Positions 43,897 through 52,161 of a stretch of 64,000 nt of DNA are shown one piece after another; positions within the stretch are counted from its first letter, which is position 1, and every line of letters begins with the position of its first letter. Source of the stretch: UBA1413 sp964650525 (GTDB lineage Bacteria; Bacteroidota; Bacteroidia; Bacteroidales; Prolixibacteraceae); NCBI GenBank assembly GCA_964650525.1, contig CAZYUA010000018.1, positions 1-64,000 on the forward strand, written 5' to 3'. The translations under genes and the position numbers were made by a program. The notes under the pieces were generated by a model. The model worked only from the letters and a program-made list of their open reading frames with translations. It searched no databases and was not told the DNA's origin.

Positions 43897-44275
43897 CCTG
43901 CTCCTCCCCTTCCGCGGTAAAATCCTCCCTGACCTGCTGCATCAGCTCATCCAGTTCGGAAATGGTCAGTTTGTCCTCTTTGGCAAAAAAGGAGACCATT
44001 TCCCTGAAGGAGCCGCTGAAATAGTTCCGCATGAAATTCTTCATGAAAGTGCGGGTATAATCACTCTTGCCGACCCGCGGAAAATACTCATGGGTCTTGC
44101 CATAGGCCGTATGATCCACAAAACCCTTCTGCTCCAGAATCCTGACAATGGTCGACACCGTATTGTAGGCCGGCTTCGGCTCGGGAAACCGCTCCACGAT
44201 ATCTTTCACAAACCCCTTCTCCAGATCCCAGAGAATCTGCATGATCTGTTCCTCGGCTTTGGTCAGCTCTTTCAT
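43889..44275 (-). CDS. BlaI/MecI/CopY-family repressor
   Basis: A 128-residue winged-helix repressor from ATG 44275 (MKELTKAEEQIMQILWDLEK). The upstream in-frame start at 44308 adds nothing family-like. The motifs fit BlaI: EEQIMQILWDLEKGFVKDIVE, PAYNTVSTIVRILEQKGFVDH (recognition helix) and THEYFPRVGKSDYT (wing). The C-terminal helices mediate dimerisation and carry the site that M56 proteases cut. It overlaps the M56 gene by 8 bases. The perfect operators at 44835-44870 upstream of the operon are the likely target. Confidence 0.95.
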   Translation of the reverse strand: MKELTKAEEQIMQILWDLEKGFVKDIVERFPEPKPAYNTVSTIVRILEQKGFVDHTAYGKTHEYFPRVGKSDYTRTFMKNFMRNYFSGSFREMVSFFAKEDKLTISELDELMQQVREDFTAEGEEQDG

Positions 44276-44362
44276 AACGTCATTTTTACACACAAAGCCA
44301 TAAGACATAACGTTTAGGTAAAACTTTTATCGTTTGATTCTTTAGGTCTTTGTGTTCATCAT

Positions 44363-44770
44363 TTACTTTAATGAGAACATCACGGGAAGGGTGTAGGAGA
44401 CTTTTACCGGAACCCCATTGAGCTTTCCTGGTTTCCACAACGGCATGAGTCCGATTACCCTGACCGCTTCCTGGTCAAGCAAAGGATGAACTCCCCTGAC
44501 CACTTTTACGTCCCCGACCTTTCCGACCGCATCCACGACAAAAGTGACAAACACCTTCCCCTGAATGGAGTCCTTTTTGGCCTGTTCAGGATAGGTAATG
44601 TTCTTAACCATAAAATCACGGAGAGCAGAATCTCCTCCCGGAAATTCGGGCATCTCTTCCACCTGGGAAAAGACTCCCTTTTCGTTGGGTTTGTTTTCCT
44701 GTGAAAAAGCTGCCGGTGCAGCAACCATCAAACACAGGCAAACCGTAAGAATCATCGTTGTGCCTTTCAT
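44363..44770 (-). CDS. Stand-alone TonB C-terminal-domain protein
   Basis: A 135-residue exported protein: a signal peptide (ILTVCLCLMVAAPAAFSQ) and a TonB_C domain (SQVEEMPEFPGGDSALRDFM; GKVFVTFVVDAVGKV; VVRGVHPLLDQEAVRVIGLMP). It has no transmembrane anchor or Pro-rich linker, so it cannot transduce energy like TonB. It closely resembles the C-terminal domain of the M56 protein downstream, so one may come from the other. It starts the operon, 87 bases before blaI, and might compete for or titrate a binding partner of the sensor domain. That is inference. Confidence 0.9.
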   Translation of the reverse strand: MKGTTMILTVCLCLMVAAPAAFSQENKPNEKGVFSQVEEMPEFPGGDSALRDFMVKNITYPEQAKKDSIQGKVFVTFVVDAVGKVGDVKVVRGVHPLLDQEAVRVIGLMPLWKPGKLNGVPVKVSYTLPVMFSLK

Positions 44771-44825
44771 TGTGCTTTTTTTAACTGTTTTGTTTACTCC
44801 TTTAATTTTTCCTGGATATCCGGAA

Positions 44826-44870
44826 CAAATATATAACTAATATTTTAGTTATGCAACTAAATTATTAGTT
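44826..44870 (-). promoter_or_regulatory. Promoter with two tandem BlaI-type operators
   Basis: On the minus strand the exact -7 box TATATTTG occupies 44826-44833. Immediately upstream are two perfect inverted repeats AACTAA-N4-TTAGTT, at 44835-44850 and 44855-44870. Their spacing is 20 bp from start to start, about two helical turns. They cover the -33 to -15 region, a classic place for a repressor. The operon behind this promoter encodes a BlaI protein. The same region also lies upstream of the divergent ABC-F gene. Confidence 0.75.
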
Positions 44871-44893
44871 TTTTTTTGTCCTGCCCTTTTGAC

Positions 44894-44901
44894 TATTTTT
44901 G
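44894..44901 (+). promoter_or_regulatory. Bacteroidota -7 box for the ABC-F gene
   Basis: TATTTTTG matches TAnnTTTG exactly and ends 6 bases before the ATG at 44908. A TTTG at 44875-44878 could act as -33 but is somewhat close. The promoter abuts the BlaI operators, so it could be co-regulated. Confidence 0.45.
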
Positions 44902-44907
44902 CCGTCA

Positions 44908-46788
44908 ATGATTATTTCCATGCTTCCCTATCTTCAGGCTGAAAATTTATCCAAGCGTTACGGAGATCTTCTCCTGTTCGAAAATATTTCCTTTACGGTT
45001 AACAAGGATCAGAAAGTGGCCCTTATTGCCCGCAACGGGGCGGGGAAAACCTCTTTGTTTGACTTGTTGGCAGGTAAGGAAACACCAGATTCGGGGAAAC
45101 TGACCTGGACCAATGATGTCAGGGTAGGATACCTGGAGCAGATACCCTTGTTAAACCCTTCGAATACAGTTTTAGGAGAGGTATTTGACGCCGGAACCGA
45201 GAAGATGAGGGCAGTAAGGGAATATGAGCAGGCACTGGTCCGCCATGACCATGGGGAGATAGCGGCAGCCTCTGCCAAAATGGATCTCCTGGGAGCCTGG
45301 GATGTAGAAACGGAAATCCGGCAGATTCTGACGCGTCTGAACATACCCGATCTGGAGGCCATCGTTGGGGAATTATCAGGTGGTCAGCAGAAAAGGCTGG
45401 GCCTGGCGAAAGTTTTAATCCATCAGCCCGATTTTCTTCTGCTGGATGAGCCCACCAACCATCTGGACCTGGATATGGTAGAATGGTTGGAAGCCTACCT
45501 GAGCAAATCGGGTGCAACGCTTCTGATGGTTACCCACGACAGGTATTTTCTGGACCGGGTTTGTGACGAAATCCTAGAACTGGACGACAATGAAATAATC
45601 CGGTACAGGGGTAACTACGGTTATTTCCTCCAAAAGAGGGAGGAGAGGCTTCAGGTAAAAGAGGCAACCCTTAACCGTGCCCGAAACCTCCTGCGAACCG
45701 AAATGGAATGGATGCGGAGAATGCCGAAAGCACGCACCCACAAATCCAAATCGCGTATGGACGGCTTTTTTGAGCTCCGGGAGAAGGCCAGGTCCGCCCA
45801 AACCGTGAATCCGGTAGGTCTGAACGTGCGATCTTCACGACTCGGAAAGAAAATCCTTGAAATCAGGAATCTGACGAAATCGTACGGGGAGGTACCGTTG
45901 ATTAACAATTTCACCTATTCATTTTCGCGTTTTGAGAAAATAGGGATTGTCGGGAACAATGGAAGTGGCAAGACCACCTTGCTGGATTTGATGACCGGTC
46001 ATTGTCCACCCGATTCAGGGAGGGTTGACACCGGATCGACCATCCGCTTCGGGTACTACCGGCAGTCCGGTATTTCGTTTAACCCCAGAGAGAAGGTCAT
46101 CGATGCTGTCAATAAGATCGCGGAATACATCACCTTTGAGGATGGGACTAAAATGACCTCCCAGCAGATGCTTTCTCATTTTCTGTTTCCTCCCTCATCG
46201 CAGCACGATTACATTGAAAAACTAAGCGGTGGCGAAAAACGAAGGCTCTACCTTTGCACCGTGCTGATGCAGAACCCTAACTTCCTCCTTTTGGATGAAC
46301 CTACAAACGATTTTGATATATTAACGCTGAACGTTCTGGAAGAGTATCTTCAATCGTTCGAAGGGTGTGTTGTAGTCGTTTCGCACGACCGGTTTTTCAT
46401 GGATAAGATCGTTGATCATCTATTTGTCTTCGAAGGGGATGGGAAGATCCGTGATTATCCAGGGAATTATACCCAATTCAGAGAGTACAGGGAAAGAGAA
46501 GAGTCGAAAGTAAAGCCGGGAAAAAAGGAGAGCCTGGAAAAGTCACCAGGGAGACCAAAACTGGAAAACAGGGTGAAGCTGACATTCAGAGAGGCCCGGG
46601 AACTGGAGGATCTGGAAACGGAGATCGGGCAGATGGAACAGCAGAAACGAAATTTGGAGGATTCGATGCATCAAGGCACCCTCGGCCATGAGGAACTCAC
46701 CGCTGTGTCACTGGAGATTGCCAGGCTTATGAAATTACTGTCGGAAAAAGAGCTGCGATGGCTGGAACTCAGCGAAATAGGCAATTGA
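44908..46788 (+). CDS. ABC-F family ATPase (Uup-like)
   Basis: A 626-residue soluble ABC-F protein; an in-frame ATG at 44920 is also possible. Two ABC domains are present. The first has Walker A ARNGAGKTS (Ala replaces the usual first Gly), signature LSGGQQKR and Walker B LLLDEPTNHLD. The second has GNNGSGKTT, LSGGEKRR and LLLDEPTNDFD. The linker between them (about 240-310) is basic, and the last 80 residues form a charged coiled coil, as in Uup. ABC-F proteins act on the ribosome to ease stalling or resist ribosome-targeting drugs; Uup also relates to DNA branch migration. No drug-resistance assignment is justified. Confidence 0.92.
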   Translation: MIISMLPYLQAENLSKRYGDLLLFENISFTVNKDQKVALIARNGAGKTSLFDLLAGKETPDSGKLTWTNDVRVGYLEQIPLLNPSNTVLGEVFDAGTEKMRAVREYEQALVRHDHGEIAAASAKMDLLGAWDVETEIRQILTRLNIPDLEAIVGELSGGQQKRLGLAKVLIHQPDFLLLDEPTNHLDLDMVEWLEAYLSKSGATLLMVTHDRYFLDRVCDEILELDDNEIIRYRGNYGYFLQKREERLQVKEATLNRARNLLRTEMEWMRRMPKARTHKSKSRMDGFFELREKARSAQTVNPVGLNVRSSRLGKKILEIRNLTKSYGEVPLINNFTYSFSRFEKIGIVGNNGSGKTTLLDLMTGHCPPDSGRVDTGSTIRFGYYRQSGISFNPREKVIDAVNKIAEYITFEDGTKMTSQQMLSHFLFPPSSQHDYIEKLSGGEKRRLYLCTVLMQNPNFLLLDEPTNDFDILTLNVLEEYLQSFEGCVVVVSHDRFFMDKIVDHLFVFEGDGKIRDYPGNYTQFREYREREESKVKPGKKESLEKSPGRPKLENRVKLTFREARELEDLETEIGQMEQQKRNLEDSMHQGTLGHEELTAVSLEIARLMKLLSEKELRWLELSEIGN

Positions 46789-47060
46789 AGGAGGCCTGCC
46801 AACAATTCCACAGGGTTTTTAGGTTCTTTGCTGTCGTGGGTCCTCATCATCTGATCGTGGTTCCGGGTTCCTGCCTTCAACCATGGGAGTGAAAGGCCTT
46901 GACTGAAAAAATAGGTACTTCTTTACGGAAAATTCTGTCATCAAAACAGGGTTGTAAAACATCTGACGAGACAAGGGAACGAGAGTGTTAAAAATGGTAT
47001 GGTTTTGGTATGGTTTACATCCGGACTCAATTTTTGGTATTTTTATCCGTTTGTTAACAA

Positions 47061-48176
47061 ATGGCAGTTATAATTATGAATAGGGCCTTAAATATTTTCA
47101 TTTGCTTATTGGTATTCACTTCCGGGGTTACTGCCCAGGTATGGATTCAGCAGGTTTTATCGCCTCCGAAAATCAACCAACCTGCTGAACATCACCTGGT
47201 ATTGGTTGATTTCTGGGCTACCTGGTGTGCCCCATGTATCCATGTTGGCAAACAACTGGAAAGTACCCAGGAGATTTACAAGGAAGATCTGACCATCATT
47301 TCCCTGACCAGGGAACCAGAACCTGTGGTCAGGCGGTTTATTGAAAAACACCACCCGGGTTTGATGGTTGCTTTAGATGATAACGGCCGTACCTTTGACT
47401 TTTATGGCGTTAACCAGTCTTTGCCATGGTCGGTGTTGTTGAATCAGCGGGGCGAGGTCCTCTGGAAAGGACACCCCGCTGAGCTCTCAAATTCTTTAAT
47501 CGAAAAGTTTATCCGGGAAAACCGGGGTAAGAAGGGGAAAAGAGTTATTCTCCAAGCCCGGGAGCCGGATACGAAGCCAAAAACACCCGATCGTGAGGCC
47601 TTTCTGGTGAAGCCTGGCTATTCTGAGGAGGAATTTTTCCTGTTATCAGAAGAGGGAGTTGCATTTAACGGCAAAAGCAGCCAGCTGATTTCCGAAATTC
47701 TCCGGAAACCGGTACAACTCATTCGTATGGTGGATGATCCCCTGATCAGTGCCAATATAACACTTTCTGAGTGGAATAAGGGTTCTGATTATTTAATCGA
47801 CAAGCTGTTAAAGGAATTAAAAATGGAATCTTCCCGGGTCAGGGAGGAAGCCTCTTTTTACCGGCTTTCAGTGAAAAATCCTGAACTTCTCTGGGATGAT
47901 AAACAGCTGAGCCTGGGAAATTTCAATGGAGCTTATCTTACAGGCGATGAAAGTTTGTCGGTCGACAATGCTACTGTATCGGACTTTGCCTTCCGGTTTT
48001 CAGGTGTGATGGATCACCCGGTATTTACCGATTATGAGTCGCCTGAACTGCATGACTGGCTGGTCCATTATAAGTATTTTGATCTGACGGTTCAGCAGTT
48101 ATCGAATGAATTCGGAATAAAGCTGGAACTGAAGAAAGGGAAACAGGAGATTATACGGTTTTTAAAATCCCGCTAA
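47061..48176 (+). CDS. Thioredoxin-like (TlpA-type) exported protein with extra C-terminal domain
   Basis: A 371-residue protein. A signal peptide (IFICLLVFTSGVTAQ) is followed by a thioredoxin fold with the active site FWATWCAPCIHVGKQL near 52-67 and a cis-Pro in LPWSVLLNQRGEVLW. Residues from about 165 on make a second, roughly 200-residue region that I do not recognise; its end YKYFDLTVQQLSNEFGIKLEL recalls the TlpA-linked secreted domains of DUF3738 type. It would act as a periplasmic thiol-disulfide reductase. An alternative ATG at 47076 is possible. A terminator follows. Confidence 0.85.
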   Translation: MAVIIMNRALNIFICLLVFTSGVTAQVWIQQVLSPPKINQPAEHHLVLVDFWATWCAPCIHVGKQLESTQEIYKEDLTIISLTREPEPVVRRFIEKHHPGLMVALDDNGRTFDFYGVNQSLPWSVLLNQRGEVLWKGHPAELSNSLIEKFIRENRGKKGKRVILQAREPDTKPKTPDREAFLVKPGYSEEEFFLLSEEGVAFNGKSSQLISEILRKPVQLIRMVDDPLISANITLSEWNKGSDYLIDKLLKELKMESSRVREEASFYRLSVKNPELLWDDKQLSLGNFNGAYLTGDESLSVDNATVSDFAFRFSGVMDHPVFTDYESPELHDWLVHYKYFDLTVQQLSNEFGIKLELKKGKQEIIRFLKSR

Positions 48177-48184
48177 AAGGACAT

Positions 48185-48220
48185 AAAAAAAGAGGTTCCT
48201 TACCGGGAACCTCTTTTTTT
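48185..48220. terminator. Bidirectional intrinsic terminator
   Basis: A 15-bp inverted repeat (AAAAAAAGAGGTTCC and its complement) with a 6-nt loop and A/T runs at both ends. It lies between the convergent thioredoxin-like and OmpA genes. Confidence 0.9.
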
Positions 48221-48242
48221 ATGATGTCTTTCTGATGTCGGA

Positions 48243-49354
48243 TCAGTTGATGATTCTGAATTCGGTTCTGCGGTTTTCCTGATGTTCTGCTTCGGAGCAG
48301 TCTACACCATTGGCGCACTTGTTTTTTAGCCGGCTTTCACCATATCCCCGGGCAGTAAGCCTGCTGCGCGATATTCCCTGAGAAACCAGATAGTTAACCA
48401 CCGATTGAGCCCGCTGCTGAGATAACGACATGTTGTAGTCGTCGTTGCCTCTGGAGTCCGTATGAGAGAGAATTTCAATATTCAGATTCTGTTTCTCACG
48501 CATAAGTTTTAGCAGGTTGTCGTCGATGATCCTCTTGGAAGCCGGAGTAATCACTGCACTGTTGTAATCGTACAGAATTGGAAGCACGTTATAGGTACCG
48601 ACGATATTGCAATCCACCTCTTCCCATACAGTCATTCCGCCCTTTTGATCAAGAACGGTTCTTTTTACGGTTTTAAATTTTGCAGGGGACACAACCTCGT
48701 CGACTCTTTCAGGGGTATCAATGACCCTGCGCCTGATGGTGGTATATTCAGCAGGAATTTCGACCTCTTCCATCCTGGCAGGGGTTTTCACCACCTGCTT
48801 TTTGTAGGTTGCTTTTACTTCGGGTACAGGAACCCGGTTGGTAGTAGCATCTTTGAGCAAGGTGGTGAGGCCGACAGTTTCCTTTTTTGCAGGGTACTCC
48901 ACATAGCAGGCAACAATGCAATCTTCCTTATTGACTGACGGACATTCGGCCAGAGTGGTGTACTCCCATCCGGCAGTCACTGGGTATACTTCAAGAGTCC
49001 TTGAGTCTGTGCCAAAGGCGGCAGGAACAATGGTCACCTCAGTACGCGATTCCTGGCTGACATAAGGAACCTCAATGGTTTCGTACACAGCAGGAACATA
49101 AACCAGTTTTTTGCTGGCTTCTTTGACCAGGACACGCTCTTCCACCGTTTTGTAAGTAGCAGGAATCACCTTCAGTGTTTTGAAGGCAGGTGCGATTTCA
49201 ATGGTTTCCTCCACCTCTTTGAAAGTGTCCTTGGTTATACATTTTACGTAACATTTTCCGGGAACCGGATTGGGGGCAGGGCATCGTTCTGAGCCTGCAG
49301 GGTAATCGAGGCAAGAAAAAGTCCACCGATTACCAGTGAAATTCGTTTTTTCAT
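48243..49354 (-). CDS. OmpA-family outer-membrane protein, apparent frameshift after the signal peptide
   Basis: The intact downstream frame gives 323 codons. It has N-terminal repeats of a TYKTVEERVLVKEASKKLVYVP kind and a C-terminal OmpA/MotB peptidoglycan-binding domain (NIEILSHTDSRGNDDYNMSLSQQRAQSV; RLTARGYGESRL). It has no signal peptide and no ATG near its start; codon 1 would be a GTG at 49214. An ATG at 49354 begins a good signal peptide (MKKRISLVIGGLFLASITLQ), but in a frame that ends 15 codons later at a TAA. One extra base at the CCCCC run (plus-strand 49272-49276) joins the two frames and restores AQNDALPPNPVPGKCYVKC, the normal start of this family. The whole protein would be 370 residues. 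See findings. Confidence 0.8.
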
Positions 49355-49376
49355 ATTTTCAAAATTTAGTGTTAGT

Positions 49377-49384
49377 CAAAAGTA
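49377..49384 (-). promoter_or_regulatory. Bacteroidota -7 box for ompA
   Basis: Minus-strand TACTTTTG is an exact TAnnTTTG match 23 bases before the ATG at 49354, supporting that ATG as the true start. Confidence 0.5.
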
Positions 49385-49444
49385 GTAGTTTCAGTGTTCC
49401 TTATCTATGCAAAAGATCATGTTTTCCATATATTATCTGAATAG

Positions 49445-50773
49445 CTATCCGAGGGAGTATCCTTCCCTGTACTGGTAGTGTAGCCGGGCGGCGGCGGCAC
49501 CGTCGGTGTCGTCGACGAAAGTTTCAGTGGCAGGGTCCCATTTTATGCTCCTCCGGAGGTCACAAGCGATGTTACCCAGGGTGCACATGGTGCAGGACCG
49601 GTGACCAACTTCCACAGGCACTACCGGATCCTTGCGCTGTCTTACCGATTCAACAAAGTCGAGCTGGTGTGGGATTTTTGTCTCATAAGGGGTATTATCG
49701 GCTGTTTCGGGTTTGGCGGGAATCCAGGAGGGATCGGATGCATTGAAGTGTTCGCGCGAGACTTCCAGCCAGCCATTTTCGCCAATGAATTTAACTCCTT
49801 TGGTCAGTTTTTCATCGAACGGTTCGGAAGTCACGACCGTTCCGCCGGCATAGGTAAATTGCATGAACTCTGTACCATCGCCAATAGGTGAAATTTCCAC
49901 CGGGCCGCTATCATCCATTCCGAGGGCCCACTGGACTATATCAAACATATGGGCACCCCAGTCGGTGGTAAAGCCGCCGCCCATTTCCCTATACCAGCGC
50001 CAGGCACCCCACAGGGTCTCATCCTGCGGCGGATCCAGGGAAATAGGCGGATTGAGCTGGCTGTTAAAGTGGATATCCCCGGGAAGTGGTCCCAGCCATA
50101 GATCCCAGTTCAAATCGGCCGGTAACGTCTCCTCCGGAAGATTATAGGGAGCTGGTGGAGCCCCGACATAAGCGTGAGCCCGGAGAATTTTTCCCAGTGT
50201 GCCCTCCTGCACCAGTTTTACAGCATGCTGGAAATTCGGATCGGAACGCTGCTGGCTGCCCACAGCCAGAATCCGCCCATGGTCCCTGACTGCTTTCCGC
50301 AGTTCCTGACCTTCGAATATGGTAAACGTCAATGGCTTCTCCAGGTACACATCTTTACCCGCCTTGATCGCAGCAATGGCAATCAGGGCATGGTAATGAT
50401 CAGGTGTGGCTATGACCACCGCATCAATGTCATCACGGATAAGTAAATCTTTGAAATTCTCATAGGTTTCTGCCAGACCCTCCTCTCCTCTCGCGGAATA
50501 ATAGTCATTCACCTTTTTTTCAAAACGCTTGCGCTTAATACCATACACATCACTTCCGGCAAGCACTTTCACTCCCGGGATCTGAATAAACCCGTTCAGA
50601 AGGAACATGGCCTGCCGGCCCAGGCCAATAAAGCCCAATTTCAGCTCACCGGAAACCGCTGCCCCTGGCTTACAGGAAATAAGCCCCGGGATCACCGATA
50701 TCCCAGCAATCCCAATGGCAGTTGTACCCAGAAAGCGCCGCCTTGTCATCCCATTTTTGTTTTGATTTTTCAT
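49445..50773 (-). CDS. Gfo/Idh/MocA-family oxidoreductase with Tat signal
   Basis: A 442-residue NAD(P)-dependent oxidoreductase. The N-terminus has a twin-arginine motif (TRRRFLGTT) and a hydrophobic stretch ending in LISC, so it is exported by Tat and may also be lipidated. The Rossmann fold starts KLGFIGLGRQAM, and the typical catalytic EKP motif appears in DVYLEKPLTFTI. The C-terminal domain includes GGGFTTDWGAHMFDIVQWAL, with its acid and His. Such proteins act on sugars, sugar acids or glycosides, often in periplasmic saccharide breakdown. It is divergent from the LacI gene across the regulatory region 50774-51090. Confidence 0.9.
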   Translation of the reverse strand: MKNQNKNGMTRRRFLGTTAIGIAGISVIPGLISCKPGAAVSGELKLGFIGLGRQAMFLLNGFIQIPGVKVLAGSDVYGIKRKRFEKKVNDYYSARGEEGLAETYENFKDLLIRDDIDAVVIATPDHYHALIAIAAIKAGKDVYLEKPLTFTIFEGQELRKAVRDHGRILAVGSQQRSDPNFQHAVKLVQEGTLGKILRAHAYVGAPPAPYNLPEETLPADLNWDLWLGPLPGDIHFNSQLNPPISLDPPQDETLWGAWRWYREMGGGFTTDWGAHMFDIVQWALGMDDSGPVEISPIGDGTEFMQFTYAGGTVVTSEPFDEKLTKGVKFIGENGWLEVSREHFNASDPSWIPAKPETADNTPYETKIPHQLDFVESVRQRKDPVVPVEVGHRSCTMCTLGNIACDLRRSIKWDPATETFVDDTDGAAAARLHYQYREGYSLG

Positions 50774-51020
50774 GGACCCGTTTTTTATCTGTTTATTGTT
50801 AATGTTGGCTTTCTTTCGGTTGATGGCGTGAATATAGGATATTTTAACTAATCGCCCAAGAATTCAAAGTCCGTGTTCCTCTCTTTTCAAAAGCCATGAA
50901 CATGGTTCCATCATTGCTCCGGGTTTCTTTTCGTCAGAGACACAGTTTTCGCAGAATTCTCCCCTTGCTGAAGAGGATTTCAAATATGTTGTACAGCATA
51001 GATCAGCCCTCTATTTTGCT

Positions 51021-51040
51021 TTCCGTGTACGAACACGGAA
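51021..51040 (+). promoter_or_regulatory. LacI-type operator upstream of the sugar-acid cluster
   Basis: TTCCGTGTACGAACACGGAA is an inverted repeat of 8-bp arms (TTCCGTGT and its complement ACACGGAA) around a 4-nt ACGA centre. The dyad centre is a CpG, a mark of LacI/GalR operators. It lies 13 bases upstream of the -7 box at 51054. Confidence 0.65.
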
Positions 51041-51053
51041 TCAATATTTTTCC

Positions 51054-51061
51054 TATTTTTG
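51054..51061 (+). promoter_or_regulatory. Bacteroidota -7 box for the LacI gene
   Basis: TATTTTTG matches TAnnTTTG exactly, 29 bases before ATG 51091. Binding at the adjacent palindrome would overlap the -33 region. Confidence 0.55.
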
Positions 51062-51090
51062 CTTTCCGGGTTACTTATGGTTTGCCCGGG

Positions 51091-52155
51091 ATGCCATTGG
51101 AACAGAGCAAACAGATACGAATCAAAGACATCGCCCGTCGTGCTAATGTCTCTGCAGGTACAGTTGACCGTGTATTGCATAACCGCGGAGAAGTATCTGA
51201 TGAGACCCGAAACCGTATTCTGGAAATCATTACAGAATTAAACTACCAGCCAAATTTTCTCGCCAGTACACTGGCTTCCAAACGTCATCCGGTGTTTATG
51301 AGTCTTCTCCCCGCGCCTCTTTCTGCCGAAGGTTACTGGAGCAAACCTGCCAGTGGCTTAAGGAGAAGAATGGAAGAACTTCATCATTACGGGTTTACCA
51401 CCGAGCAGCTTACCTTTAACCAGTTTGATCCTGCCGATTTCGATTGTAAAGCGGAACAGCTGATCGGGCTTCATCCCGACGGTGTTATCCTGGCTCCTTA
51501 TTTTTATAAAGAGTCGCTGAGGCTGATCGCAGAACTACGCAACAATCACATTCCCTTTGTCTTTATCGATTCAGAAATACCGGGTCAGGGGCAGATAGCC
51601 TTTGTAGGCCAGAATTCATACCAGTGTGGCGCACTTTCCGCCCGTCTCCTTTCGAATATCGCTCCCTCAGGACTCCTGGTGGTGCTCCATTTTGCCAAAG
51701 AAATGGATAACCTTACTCACCTGATGCAACGCGAAAAGGGCTTCTACGATTGGTTCAGAACGCAGGAACCGGAACGACGAATCAATACCCGTGAAGTCAG
51801 TCTTATTGAAACCATCTGTTGCGACGATCAACTGGAAACTGCTTTTAACGGCGATTTTCCTGCCGGGATTTATGTCACGAATTCAAAAGTATACCTGGCT
51901 GCATCGTTTCTGGAAAAGAGACCCTATGAATCTGTCAGGGTCATTGGGCACGATCTGCTCAGGGAAAACATCCGTTACCTGAAAAGCGGACAGGTTGATT
52001 TTTTGATTTTTCAGCATCCTGAAGAGCAGGGTTATAAAGCAATGGATCTGTTGTTCAGGCATGTAATTCAGAAATCGCCTGCAAAAGCGCTGAACTACAC
52101 ACCCATTGACATCATCGTACCTGAAAATGCAGATTATTATTCAGAATTTAATTGA
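51091..52155 (+). CDS. LacI-family transcriptional regulator
   Basis: A 354-residue regulator from ATG 51091 (MPLEQSKQIRIKDIARRANV). The longer reading from 50896 covers the operator and promoter and is rejected. The N-terminal LacI helix-turn-helix and hinge are clear: IKDIARRANVSAGTVDRVLHNRGEVSDETRNRILEI, then NYQPNFLASTLASKR. A periplasmic-binding-protein-like effector domain follows (GVILAPYFYKESLRLIAEL; HIPFVFIDSEIPGQG; VRVIGHDLLRENIRYLKSG). It heads the co-directional cluster and should respond to a sugar-acid intermediate. Confidence 0.95.
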   Translation: MPLEQSKQIRIKDIARRANVSAGTVDRVLHNRGEVSDETRNRILEIITELNYQPNFLASTLASKRHPVFMSLLPAPLSAEGYWSKPASGLRRRMEELHHYGFTTEQLTFNQFDPADFDCKAEQLIGLHPDGVILAPYFYKESLRLIAELRNNHIPFVFIDSEIPGQGQIAFVGQNSYQCGALSARLLSNIAPSGLLVVLHFAKEMDNLTHLMQREKGFYDWFRTQEPERRINTREVSLIETICCDDQLETAFNGDFPAGIYVTNSKVYLAASFLEKRPYESVRVIGHDLLRENIRYLKSGQVDFLIFQHPEEQGYKAMDLLFRHVIQKSPAKALNYTPIDIIVPENADYYSEFN

Positions 52156-52161
52156 TCGAAT

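Larger units (their letters stand above)
50774..51090. other. Divergent regulatory region of the sugar-acid cluster
   Basis: About 317 bases between the exported Gfo/Idh gene (minus) and the LacI gene (plus). It holds the LacI-type palindrome at 51021-51040, a -7 box at 51054-51061 and a loose half-site CCGTGTTC at 50871-50878. In-frame extensions of lacI to 50896 exist but carry no domain. Confidence 0.6.

Noticed and set aside
50896..51090. N-terminal extension of the LacI regulator
   Set aside because: It would cover the -7 box and the palindrome, and the helix-turn-helix begins just after ATG 51091.
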